Assembly (NCBI GenBank): GCA_945898275.1
Contig: CAMDHZ010000003.1
Coordinates: 62,001 to 126,000, forward strand
Direction of reading: 5' to 3'
DNA length: 64,000 bases
Source: Chitinophaga pinensis
GTDB taxonomy: Bacteria > Bacteroidota > Bacteroidia > UKL13-3
In this document: in pieces, positions 36,736 through 45,129 of the stretch
Numbering within the stretch: the first letter of the stretch is position 1
How the letters are laid out: every line of letters starts with the position of its first letter
Made by a program: the position numbers and the translations under genes
The notes under the pieces: model-generated
Seen by the model: only the letters and a program-made list of their open reading frames with translations
Told to the model about the DNA's origin: nothing
Database searches by the model: none

Positions 36736-38175
36736 TTAATTAAATTGATTTAAAGTTAAAAGTTGACGTTGAATTTTTCCAGATTCAGCACGAGGAATAA
36801 CACTCACGAATTCAATGTAATTGGGAAGTTTATAACTTTCTATTTTGTCTTTCAAGAAGTTCTTTATTTCAATTTTACTTATTACAATACCATTTTTTAC
36901 AACGATAAAAACGGCAACAGCTTCTCCAGTAATTTTATCAGGTACTTTTGAACAGGCAACATCCTCAACTCCATCTAGCTGAATAATTAAATCTTCAAGT
37001 TCTTTTGGAGCCACTTTAAATCCTCCAACATTTATGATTTCCTTGACTCTACCTTTAACAAAAAAATACCCATTTGAATTGGCATATCCTATTTCACCAG
37101 TCCTAAACCAATCCTTAAAAAAAGCAGATTCAGTCTCTTTTAAGTTATTCCAATATCCATCCATCAAAAATTCACTTTTAACACAAATTTCTCCAATTTC
37201 TCCCAGATTTTCTACTGCATTTCCTTCCTCATTTCTAATCGAAACCTGCATTGAAGGGCTAGGCAAGCCTATTGAACTCATAAAATTAGAATCGGCTTTA
37301 AAATCTTGAAAAAAGGAACGTGGCGATTCCGTCAATCCAAAATTCATGCATATTTTTGTATTTGGTAGAAGGTTTGTTAATAGCATTTTATGTGTATCAT
37401 CAAGAAAAGAAGAGCCAAATTCAATAAACCTAATTTGATGTTTAAACTCCCCAATTTTATCCTTGCTTAATGCGTAAATTGTTTGCCATGCTGCAGGCAC
37501 TAAACCAAGACTTGTCACTTGAAAATTTCTTATCTTTTCAAATAATACTTGTTGTTGAGCATAACCATCTATAAAAACTATAGATCCACCAACTGCTAAA
37601 ATACATCTTAACCTTCCTAAACAAAATGAATGCCCCATCGGCAAACCTATCAACTCTGTATCTTCATGGGAAATATTAATATAGGAATTAATGCTTATTA
37701 CAGAAGATAGAATTTTTGAATGATTTAGGAAAACACCTTTAGGGTTTCCTGTGGTGCCAGTTGTATATAATAAATCACCTCCTAATACAAAAGTTTCAGG
37801 AAAAATACCTGTATCCTCCTGACTGTCATAAATTTCAAATAATTTATTAATTTGTAAACCAATAATTTCAAAACTTGGATTGCAATCCAAAATGATTCTT
37901 TCCTTTCTATCTTTATGAGTTGCAAGGTTAATGGGTACGGCAATTCCATTGGATAAATGAGTAGCTAAATAATTAATTGCAAAATTTATATTTTTATCTG
38001 CATCTATTAAAACTCTTTGACCAGGCAACAGCCCACATTTTATAAGATTTTCGGATTGATTTATTACCAAATGATAAAATTCACCATAAGTCAAAATTTG
38101 GTTATCGACACTATAGGAAACAACTTTATTTCGATACTTGGAAGCAAATTCTAATACCTTATCTACTAATTTCAT
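36736..38175 (-). CDS. AMP-forming acyl/aminoacyl ligase (ANL superfamily)
   Basis: A 479-residue adenylate-forming enzyme. Core motifs seen are A3 LLYTTGTTGNPKGV near residue 145, A5 MNFGLTESPRS, A7 WFRTGEIGY, A8 GRVKEIINVGGFKVAPKELE and A10 PRAESGKIQRQLL with the catalytic Lys. In A7 the usual TGD is TGE, a conservative change at the ribose-binding Asp. It activates a carboxylic acid as acyl-AMP. The acyl carrier protein gene lies 21 bases upstream in transcription order, so the ligase probably loads that carrier. Acid identity unknown. Confidence 0.87.
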   Translation of the reverse strand: MKLVDKVLEFASKYRNKVVSYSVDNQILTYGEFYHLVINQSENLIKCGLLPGQRVLIDADKNINFAINYLATHLSNGIAVPINLATHKDRKERIILDCNPSFEIIGLQINKLFEIYDSQEDTGIFPETFVLGGDLLYTTGTTGNPKGVFLNHSKILSSVISINSYINISHEDTELIGLPMGHSFCLGRLRCILAVGGSIVFIDGYAQQQVLFEKIRNFQVTSLGLVPAAWQTIYALSKDKIGEFKHQIRFIEFGSSFLDDTHKMLLTNLLPNTKICMNFGLTESPRSFFQDFKADSNFMSSIGLPSPSMQVSIRNEEGNAVENLGEIGEICVKSEFLMDGYWNNLKETESAFFKDWFRTGEIGYANSNGYFFVKGRVKEIINVGGFKVAPKELEDLIIQLDGVEDVACSKVPDKITGEAVAVFIVVKNGIVISKIEIKNFLKDKIESYKLPNYIEFVSVIPRAESGKIQRQLLTLNQFN

Positions 38176-38196
38176 CTCGAAATATTATAAATATTT

Positions 38197-38424
38197 TTAT
38201 TTACCTAAAAAAGCAACTTTTAATGCTCCAAGGGAACTGATTTCAATCATTTCATTATCAGTTAATTTTTTTTCAAAATTATCTTCCAATTCGGTAATTA
38301 TCCTGATATGAGCTAATGAATCCCAACCTTCAATTTCAAATACATTTTTTTCCAAGGGCACATTTGTAATATCAATTAGAAGGATTTCAGAAATTGTCTT
38401 ATAGAATATAGATTCTTTATTCAT
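38197..38424 (-). CDS. Acyl carrier protein
   Basis: A 75-residue carrier protein of standard size. The phosphopantetheine attachment serine is S36 in EIEGWDSLAHIRI, the classic GxDSL motif in the form GWDSL. Helix II and III features (ELEDNFEKKL, NEMIEISSLGAL) fit the ACP fold. It lies between an SpsF-like cytidylyltransferase gene and an ANL ligase gene, followed by an AAC(3)-like transferase, giving a complete activate-carry-transfer set for acylating a sugar. A phosphopantetheinyl transferase is not in the window and must be encoded elsewhere. Confidence 0.9.
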   Translation of the reverse strand: MNKESIFYKTISEILLIDITNVPLEKNVFEIEGWDSLAHIRIITELEDNFEKKLTDNEMIEISSLGALKVAFLGK

Positions 38425-38465
38425 ATTTATATAAAGGTTTTAATTGAATATAGGTCCGACTTGAT

Positions 38466-39176
38466 TTATGTTGGAAAATCTAATATTAATTTATCTGCCA
38501 ATTCTATTGTTAAATCAATTGAAGAATTAATATTAAACAATGAATTCATTCTTAGATAATCATCTAATTCATCTATCGCATAGCCTGCACAGTTCGGGAT
38601 ATATGGGTTAATATTTTTTAAACTAAGAATATTAAATTTATCTGGAAACTGATAGAAGTAAGAAGTTAAATGTTCTAAATGTGACTCATTTTTTGTTTGG
38701 TCTAAAACGGCTAATGAAGCATCAGTTCTTATAACCTCAGTAGTTAAACCTTTAATCTTCTTTCCGAAAAAATTATTTGTGATTAGGTCTGGTTTAAATC
38801 CGTTTTCACAATTCAAAAACTTTTGGGCTAAATCAAGAGACGTCTTTATCTCTTGGATAGAAAACAATGGGCGATCACCACATAATCTGGCAAAATAGCT
38901 TAAATCAAATTTTAAGGCTGCGTCAGCTGCTCTTTTAAGAACATTTGCTGAATCACCTCGAAAACACCCTATGCCCAATTGATCAGCAACGTCTTCTAAC
39001 ACATCGTCATCTGTTCTATTTGTTGTACCCAACAAAACCCTATATCCTGAGCACTGAGCCCTCTTAATAACTCTTTCAATCAAACTCATTCCGCCCAAAG
39101 GCATCATTGCCTTTCCAGGCAATCGTGAAGAATTCATCCTAGAAAAAATTATTATTCCGAGTTTATTTTTTTCCAT
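38466..39176 (-). CDS. SpsF-like cytidylyltransferase family protein
   Basis: A 236-residue nucleotidyltransferase with LGIIIFSRMNSSRLPGKAMM at the N-terminus, matching the SpsF pattern (RMxSxRLPGK). RLCGDRPLFS is the following metal-site region. It would transfer CMP to an acidic sugar or a related acceptor. SpsF homologues occur beside NeuB homologues in flagellin and surface-glycan loci. Its coding region overlaps the DUF4910 gene by 14 bases. A second cytidylyltransferase-like domain sits in the fusion protein at 41476-42843, so one of them probably has a different substrate. Confidence 0.8.
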   Translation of the reverse strand: MEKNKLGIIIFSRMNSSRLPGKAMMPLGGMSLIERVIKRAQCSGYRVLLGTTNRTDDDVLEDVADQLGIGCFRGDSANVLKRAADAALKFDLSYFARLCGDRPLFSIQEIKTSLDLAQKFLNCENGFKPDLITNNFFGKKIKGLTTEVIRTDASLAVLDQTKNESHLEHLTSYFYQFPDKFNILSLKNINPYIPNCAGYAIDELDDYLRMNSLFNINSSIDLTIELADKLILDFPT

Positions 39177-40446
39177 CTTCTATAGTTAATACCTCGGCCA
39201 ATACAAGTTTTTCAATTTCCTCATATAATGTCCAAATAGGCGTTTCACATTTCTCGGCTATTTCTAGCAAGCTTAATTTGCCATCTGAATAAGAAATTAA
39301 GTTTAACATGTTTTTCACTTTATCTGTGCTACCTTTAACACTAACCATAGGATAGAGTCCTCGTCTACCTAATTGTGGTTCACCAAGCACCTGAGTGACA
39401 GGTATTACATTCTTTTCAATTAACTCAACAATGGTTTTATGAATTTCTAAAGAATCTCCTAAACCCTTTTCAGTTACTAAAGTTAAAGGCAAATCTGCTG
39501 AGGTATGATACTCAGGGTAGGTTCCATATTTTGAACGCATGATTGAAACCATTGGAATATCAATTCCTGGCGCACAAAACATGCTTTCATCACTTCCTCT
39601 ATCCAACCATTTATAGGAATCAAATGATTTAACTTTATTTTTTAAAACATGAAGTGCTATCTTGTCTGCGTAGGTGTTACCATTTCTTGAGGGCAAATAT
39701 GACCAAGCTCTTTCATCACCAACACATGTTAAATTAAAACTAGCGATTACATTTTCCTTCAATTCTTTTGAAAATAATTCTAAATATGCGGCAGAACCTA
39801 TCATTTCAGGTATGAAAATGAATCTATAGGTAAATTTTCTATTATTGAGACCTTTTACCCACATGGCAAGAAAGGTTGCTACGCAAGGGCCAGATAATTC
39901 ATTGTTGGCCATAGAAGGATGACAACAATAAGTAGAAAACAGCACCTCTTGTTTACTTTCCCCAGGTATTATTAAATGAGCCAAAGTAATACTTCCAAGA
40001 AAATGATTTGATTTGATTAAGGCTTTATAATTTCCTTGGGGTAAATTCTGCCTATCATTTTCTGAAATACAAAATCCCCAGTTTTTTTTATAATAAGAAG
40101 TTGCATATGGGATTAAATCGGGTTGTTCCTTTAGAGAAAATAAATGTGGTTGAAGTTCATCTAAACTCAATTCTTTGTCAACTGCTGTGCTATACCCTAA
40201 AACTGAAAGATTATTTACTTTAAAATCTGCAATAACATGTCCATCGGGTCCAGACAAAACTGCTTCGTCTATATCCCATTCCTCAGGAACAATCCAATCT
40301 AAAACCTTTTTACCTGTTGGAACTTCAATTAATTCTAATTCGGGCAATTTCTCTTTTATTTTCTGAAGAGTCAATCTTAGTCCAGCGCCAGAAATACTTC
40401 TATTATAAGGCCACAATTCATTTAAAAAATCTAAAATCAAACCCAT
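39163..40446 (-). CDS. DUF4910-type aminopeptidase-like protein with winged-helix tail
   Basis: A 427-residue protein resembling the DUF4910 family (peptidase M28-like fold) common in nonulosonic-acid and flagellar-glycan loci. Marks are LWPYNRSISGAGLRLTLQ at the N-terminus, EVLFSTYCCHPSMANNELSG, DRGSDESMFCAPGIDIPM and YPEYHTSADLPL. From memory the metal site in relatives reads NDN-LSG; here it is NNE-LSG, so a metal ligand may differ. The last 60 residues look like a winged helix. It may hydrolyse an amide in the sugar pathway, but its reaction is not established. Confidence 0.75.
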   Translation of the reverse strand: MGLILDFLNELWPYNRSISGAGLRLTLQKIKEKLPELELIEVPTGKKVLDWIVPEEWDIDEAVLSGPDGHVIADFKVNNLSVLGYSTAVDKELSLDELQPHLFSLKEQPDLIPYATSYYKKNWGFCISENDRQNLPQGNYKALIKSNHFLGSITLAHLIIPGESKQEVLFSTYCCHPSMANNELSGPCVATFLAMWVKGLNNRKFTYRFIFIPEMIGSAAYLELFSKELKENVIASFNLTCVGDERAWSYLPSRNGNTYADKIALHVLKNKVKSFDSYKWLDRGSDESMFCAPGIDIPMVSIMRSKYGTYPEYHTSADLPLTLVTEKGLGDSLEIHKTIVELIEKNVIPVTQVLGEPQLGRRGLYPMVSVKGSTDKVKNMLNLISYSDGKLSLLEIAEKCETPIWTLYEEIEKLVLAEVLTIEDGKK

Positions 40447-40460
40447 AAAATACGTTTCAA

Positions 40461-41486
40461 CTAAACAAACAAATAGAGATAATTTCCTGAGGACTTAATT
40501 TCTTCAAAATTTGTATGAACTGTTTTATTGAATTTATCAGCAATAAAATTTATGGAAGAATCTGTCCAACCTGTATAATGTTGAATTGCTACAGGTTGTT
40601 CAACTCCATCTAAAATTATTGCTGCTGCCTCGAATTTATTAAAAACCTCACTCAAAAATTCACCTGGATGTTCTAGATGGTCTAAGTATTGAAAAAAACC
40701 AATCAAATGTCCCTTTTCAGAGGTATCAAAATCCACAAGAGGTACATCCCAAGAATTATTTGCAAATGAGGTGCAATGAGAACCCAAATTTATGCAATTG
40801 CTACCCCAATAATTTGGTTCAAACCGTTTTAAAAATGAAACTGGTTTGCCTTTAGCTTTTGCGTGTTTTAGCATTCCCCATAAGGGACAGCCAAGCTCAG
40901 CATAATTTTTAACACCACCACATTTTTCTTCAAAATAATCCCACATTGCTTTAGAAGAAAATCCAGCAAATCGTTTAAATGGTGCAGGCTCAATAATATA
41001 TTTACGAATTAAATCTTCTGAATTTCTAAGTCCTTCAATGTTTTTACTTTCTATGTAACTAGACAACATTTGCTTCTCTTCAGCATTATTTGCATCAACA
41101 ATTGAGTCAATTATTGATAACAATGCTCTTCTATATTGATTTATTTTAGAAATATCGTTATTAGTAATTGCTAATTGAAATATTTCCAACTCCTTAAAAA
41201 AATTATTTGCTGAAAATCTACCTAAAGCCGCATCCCATCCTTTAGGGTGAAATGGAACTTCCTTTGTAAATAATTGATTCAAATCTTTAGGTTCAAACCA
41301 TTTATTTTTAAATATTAATCCGCATTCGCTGCATTCCACATTAAATACGTTCTCAAGCAATTCAATTTCAGACACATTAACCATTTGAGCAATCTTTTCG
41401 GAGTAAAGATTTGAAAAGGCATTCGAATGAAATGAGCTTACTTGGCAATTACATAAAGGACAATTTTTTATTTCTTTAAGATTCAT
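40461..41486 (-). CDS. Methyltransferase-like protein with zinc-ribbon-like N-terminus
   Basis: The reading frame runs back to an ATG at 41570, but the ATG at 41486 is preferred: it gives 341 residues, begins MNLKEIKNCPLCNCQV and overlaps the preceding gene by only 11 bases. The N-terminus has four Cys (CPLCNC and CSECGLIF), as in the zinc-binding domain of sugar C-methyltransferases. The centre has VKNYAELGCPLWGMLK, similar to a SAM-binding glycine motif, and GFFQYLDHLEHPGEFL, typical of class I methyltransferases (HLEHP). It probably methylates, or is derived from enzymes that methylate, a sugar intermediate. Activity uncertain because the SAM motif is imperfect. Confidence 0.68.
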   Translation of the reverse strand: MNLKEIKNCPLCNCQVSSFHSNAFSNLYSEKIAQMVNVSEIELLENVFNVECSECGLIFKNKWFEPKDLNQLFTKEVPFHPKGWDAALGRFSANNFFKELEIFQLAITNNDISKINQYRRALLSIIDSIVDANNAEEKQMLSSYIESKNIEGLRNSEDLIRKYIIEPAPFKRFAGFSSKAMWDYFEEKCGGVKNYAELGCPLWGMLKHAKAKGKPVSFLKRFEPNYWGSNCINLGSHCTSFANNSWDVPLVDFDTSEKGHLIGFFQYLDHLEHPGEFLSEVFNKFEAAAIILDGVEQPVAIQHYTGWTDSSINFIADKFNKTVHTNFEEIKSSGNYLYLFV

Positions 41487-42843
41487 TAGAAATGTATTTA
41501 TTGAATAATTCAAAATCAAAATCTGAAAAGACTCCGAATGAATGCTTGTGGTCCAATAAAATATGAGCAACTCTATCTGCTATCAAAACTCCATTGGTAC
41601 AAAAGCTATCATAACTTGAAATTGCTACCCCACCAGAACCAGAAAACAAGTATTCTCTCTCTAACACAGTATATTTATCTTGATTTAAGATGGCTTTAAG
41701 CGTTTGACCTGTATGTCTGTAATATGGACCTTGACCAGCAATTACAGTAATAACCGAATCTGACTTAAAAATATTTAATGTGTCAATTGCTTCATCTACT
41801 ACAGAAACATCAATTAGTGGGTACTCCAATGAAACTATTCCAACTGCATCAAATTTTTCCTCTTGCAAATCAACAATCATTTTGATGGTTTTATTGATTG
41901 ATGTTTTGAGTGATGCAAATTCTCTACTTCTTATTACTACCTCAACCTGAATGTTTGATTTAAACAAATCTGTATAGACCTTAAATAAACTCTCACTATC
42001 CGTAGTGATAACTACTTTTTTAACACTATTGGACTGCAGTACCATAAATACTTTATGTTCAAGTATTGATTTACCAGAATACATAAAATTAGGCCAACTT
42101 ATTCCTGCTATTGTTTTTTCTCGAACAGGAATAATAATAAGGGTATTTATTGGACTTAAATATTTATTGACAAACTTAGATTTGATTAGTTTTCTAGTTT
42201 GCAACAAATTAGTTTGGTTAGTTGACAAACTAAACTCATGTTGTCTATAGGAAAACAGCGGTCTATTTACATTCGAAACTTTGTGAAAAGATATAAATTT
42301 AACCCAAAGTTCATATCCATCTTGGCAAGAAAAGGATTCATCATATCCATCAAGATCAATTAAAAACTTTCTACGAACCATGGTGCAAGCACCATGAGCA
42401 GGTTGATCATATAATGTTACTTCATCATCAAATAAATGTCTTCGGTGTGAACCTATTCTATTCCCATACTGGTCAATATAATAATAATCAGGAAACACGA
42501 GTCCTAACTCTGGTTCTCCTTCTAAAATTGAAGACATAACACCTAAAGCAGCAGGTTCAAAAATATCATCTGCATCTAAACGAATTAAGTACTTACCATT
42601 TGCTAAATGAAGTGCAACGTTATTTGAGGCATTTAAACCTTTATTATTTTGAAAAACAATTTTTATTTTAGGATGATTGCGGTAGGTTTCTATGATGCTT
42701 CTGCTCTCATCTATTGAACCATCATCTATAATTATTAATTCAAAGTTTTGAATAGTTTGGTTCAATACGCTATCAATGGCCTGCTTCAAATAAGCGCCAT
42801 AGTTGTAATTAGTAATATAAACAGAAACTAAGATTTCATTCAT
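41476..42843 (-). CDS. GT2 glycosyltransferase fused to a cytidylyltransferase-like domain
   Basis: A 455-residue fusion. Residues 1 to about 225 are a GT2 domain: LVSVYITNYNYGAYLKQAID, LIIIDDGSIDESRSI, and LIRLDADDIFEP as metal site. From about residue 233 to the end there is a NeuA-like nucleotidyltransferase domain: LIIIPVREKTIAGISWPNF, HKVFMVLQSNSVKKVVITTD, and DAVGIVSLEYPLID. The P-loop-like start lacks the usual RxGSK residues, so the C-terminal domain is divergent. The gene lies 3 bases after neuB. The fusion suggests activation and transfer of the NeuB-derived sugar are linked, which is inference. Confidence 0.78.
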   Translation of the reverse strand: MNEILVSVYITNYNYGAYLKQAIDSVLNQTIQNFELIIIDDGSIDESRSIIETYRNHPKIKIVFQNNKGLNASNNVALHLANGKYLIRLDADDIFEPAALGVMSSILEGEPELGLVFPDYYYIDQYGNRIGSHRRHLFDDEVTLYDQPAHGACTMVRRKFLIDLDGYDESFSCQDGYELWVKFISFHKVSNVNRPLFSYRQHEFSLSTNQTNLLQTRKLIKSKFVNKYLSPINTLIIIPVREKTIAGISWPNFMYSGKSILEHKVFMVLQSNSVKKVVITTDSESLFKVYTDLFKSNIQVEVVIRSREFASLKTSINKTIKMIVDLQEEKFDAVGIVSLEYPLIDVSVVDEAIDTLNIFKSDSVITVIAGQGPYYRHTGQTLKAILNQDKYTVLEREYLFSGSGGVAISSYDSFCTNGVLIADRVAHILLDHKHSFGVFSDFDFELFNKYISNES

Positions 42844-42846
42844 CGC

Positions 42847-43857
42847 TTATTTAATTAAGTCCCAACTTAACTTTTGATGCTTTGCTAAGGCAACCTTTGC
42901 CTTTTTACCAATAATCTTGTCAAAATCTCGAGCATCTATTCCGTGATTTGGTCTTAATACTGTTAAGTTATCACTGGTAAACATCTCACCTTCCAAAATT
43001 TCTCTTGAAGGATAAACTGCTCTTCTAAATGAAACCTCATTATTATTTTCGATTTCGATAGGTATTGGAGTTTTAACATAACTCCCTTTTAGTGTGTTTA
43101 TCCTTTTTATTTTCTCTATCAAAATGTGCACATCATCCTTTGTATAAGAAAGCTTATGATCTCTAAATACTTTTCCAAATCGTGTATCCGTAAAATGAAA
43201 TTCAATTACTTCGGCACCGGCGGACACTGCAACTTCAATTCCATAAGAGTCTTCGAGATGATTTGAGAATCCAATTGTTAAGCCAGTCTTTTGCCTAAAT
43301 GTTTCCATCACATTGAGATTTGCATCTGATTCTTTGATAGGATACATAGTTGTGCATTGGAGTATGGCCAAATTATCTTTTTCTTTATAAAATGGATTTA
43401 CATTTTGTAAAAATCTTATAGTATCTAAAACCTCAACTTCATTTGCTAATCCAGCCGATAAGATCATTGGTTTATTTCTTTTCGCTATTTCTTTAAGAAT
43501 AGGGTAAGCTGTCAAATCTCCACTTCCAATTTTATAAATTGAAATATGTGGGTCAATCCAATCCAAATTTTTCAGGTCCCAAACTGAAGCAATGTACATT
43601 CTGCCTGCCTTCTTAACCATATTGGCTAATTCAATGTGTTGTTCAACAGTTAACTCAAACTTTTTAAAGTGTTTATTCCTATCAGGTGACTCTAAAGAAG
43701 AAACCAATTGATCACCTTCGTAAATTTGAAATTTAATTGCATCAGCATTTGATTCAATTGCCAACTCTGTCAATCGAAGAGCTTGTTTAAAATCACCTTC
43801 ATGATTACCCCCGATTTCTGCTATTAACAAAGGTCCAAATTTCCCTTTAAAATTCAT
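42847..43857 (-). CDS. neuB: NeuB-family nonulosonic acid synthase
   Basis: A 336-residue protein of the N-acetylneuraminate / pseudaminate / legionaminate synthase family. Marks are LLIAEIGGNHEGDFKQAL, ADAIKFQIYEGD, YKIGSGDLTAYPIL, LQCTTMYPIKESDANL, and GFSNHLEDSYGIEVAVSAGA. The C-terminal SAF (antifreeze-like) domain spans about residues 275-336 (VYPSREILEGEMFTSDN, PNHGIDARDFDKIIGKKA). It condenses phosphoenolpyruvate with a six-carbon aldose. The usual EFHFTLDKTMEGPDH segment appears as EFHFTDTRFGKVFRDHKL, suggesting a variant substrate. It sits 2 bases after wzt. Confidence 0.9.
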   Translation of the reverse strand: MNFKGKFGPLLIAEIGGNHEGDFKQALRLTELAIESNADAIKFQIYEGDQLVSSLESPDRNKHFKKFELTVEQHIELANMVKKAGRMYIASVWDLKNLDWIDPHISIYKIGSGDLTAYPILKEIAKRNKPMILSAGLANEVEVLDTIRFLQNVNPFYKEKDNLAILQCTTMYPIKESDANLNVMETFRQKTGLTIGFSNHLEDSYGIEVAVSAGAEVIEFHFTDTRFGKVFRDHKLSYTKDDVHILIEKIKRINTLKGSYVKTPIPIEIENNNEVSFRRAVYPSREILEGEMFTSDNLTVLRPNHGIDARDFDKIIGKKAKVALAKHQKLSWDLIK

Positions 43858-43859
43858 GA

Positions 43860-45128
43860 TTAATCAACTATTTTTCTCCATTCAAGATTATGCCAAATGT
43901 ATCCTTGTTCTTTACCCATCCAAGCACCTAAATCTCTTTGTTCTGGCAATATTTTAAGTGTTAGTGCGCTTTCTATTTTGGCTAAGGTTTGAACTGTATT
44001 GCCTTTATGCTGAACCCATATATCAAAAGAGTATATACCATCATTAAAAAACCCTTTTGGAATTCGCATTTGCGCCCTTCCTTTACCCAACGATATTAAT
44101 TTTGGACTTCCTATGGAATGAGTAAGTAGGAAGAATCGTCCTTCTTCATCTTTAAACTTAATATTAAAATAAACATCCTCAAGATTACTTTTGTTGTTAT
44201 ATTCAATTTCTAACAAAATAGGTTTTACTCTTTCAATAGGGTCTTGAAAGTTTTTATCTTCATTTTTAGCACCAATAAATAAAAAATCGAAATTTGAATT
44301 TTCAATTTTTACCTTGTTATAGTTTTTTTCAGAATCTTTAGTACCTAAGTAATTATTGATGACCAAATCAATGTTACCTTCCGAAACTATATTTCCTTTT
44401 TCTAAAAGAATTGCTTTAGAACACAAGGCTTTTAAGCTTATCACATTATGGCTTACAAAAATGACTGTTCTTCCATCTAGTTTCTGAATCTGATTCATTT
44501 TCTCAAGACACTTTTTTTGGAAATCAAAGTCACCAACTGCCAAAACCTCATCTACAATTAGTATCTCGCTTTCTAAATGAGCAGCTACCGAAAACGCAAG
44601 TCTTACATACATTCCACTACTGTAGCGCTTTACAGGTGTATCTATGTACTTTTCGACACCACTAAAACTTATTATTTCATCTAAATTACGTTGAATTTCG
44701 TGCTTTCTCATTCCTAAGATTGCACCATTGATAAAAATATTTTCTCTTCCAGTCAAGTCTGGATGAAACCCTGTACCAACTTCTAGCAAACTTGCAATTC
44801 TACCTTTTACCTTTATTGAACCTGTTGTTGGGCTAGTTATGCGGGAAAGCACTTTTAGCAATGTGCTTTTACCTGCACCATTTCTACCAATTATGGCAAG
44901 TGAACTTCCCTGTTCAATTTCTAAATTAATATCTCTTAAACTGTATACAATTCCTGAATTACTTTTTATTTTGCGATCATTCTCTTCGCCTAATTTAAGA
45001 TAAGGATCTTCATTCTTTAATATTTTTGTGGTGTACCACCTCTGCAAATCCATAGATAAAGAGCCTGAGTTAACACTACCCAACTTATATAACTTTGATA
45101 AATTTTCTATTTTTATGGCTATGCTCAT
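43860..45128 (-). CDS. wzt: Wzt-type ABC transporter ATPase with C-terminal glycan-binding domain
   Basis: I prefer the ATG at 45128 (MSIAIKIENLSKLYKLG, 422 residues), 1 base after the wzm stop; an earlier ATG at 45143 would overlap wzm by 14 bases. The ATPase part carries Walker A GRNGAGKSTLL, signature YSSGMYVRLAFS and Walker B LIVDEVLAVGD. Residues from about 260 to the end form a separate beta-rich domain like the Wzt carbohydrate-binding domain that recognises the finished chain end. It powers export of an undecaprenyl-linked polysaccharide with Wzm. Adjacent NeuB suggests that the exported chain contains the acidic sugar. Confidence 0.92.
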   Translation of the reverse strand: MSIAIKIENLSKLYKLGSVNSGSLSMDLQRWYTTKILKNEDPYLKLGEENDRKIKSNSGIVYSLRDINLEIEQGSSLAIIGRNGAGKSTLLKVLSRITSPTTGSIKVKGRIASLLEVGTGFHPDLTGRENIFINGAILGMRKHEIQRNLDEIISFSGVEKYIDTPVKRYSSGMYVRLAFSVAAHLESEILIVDEVLAVGDFDFQKKCLEKMNQIQKLDGRTVIFVSHNVISLKALCSKAILLEKGNIVSEGNIDLVINNYLGTKDSEKNYNKVKIENSNFDFLFIGAKNEDKNFQDPIERVKPILLEIEYNNKSNLEDVYFNIKFKDEEGRFFLLTHSIGSPKLISLGKGRAQMRIPKGFFNDGIYSFDIWVQHKGNTVQTLAKIESALTLKILPEQRDLGAWMGKEQGYIWHNLEWRKIVD

Positions 45129-45129
45129 G

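Noticed and set aside
41487-41570. Extended N-terminus of the methyltransferase-like protein from the ATG at 41570
   Set aside because: The extra 28 residues overlap the upstream fusion gene and have no domain features; the protein fold begins at MNLKEIKNCPLC.
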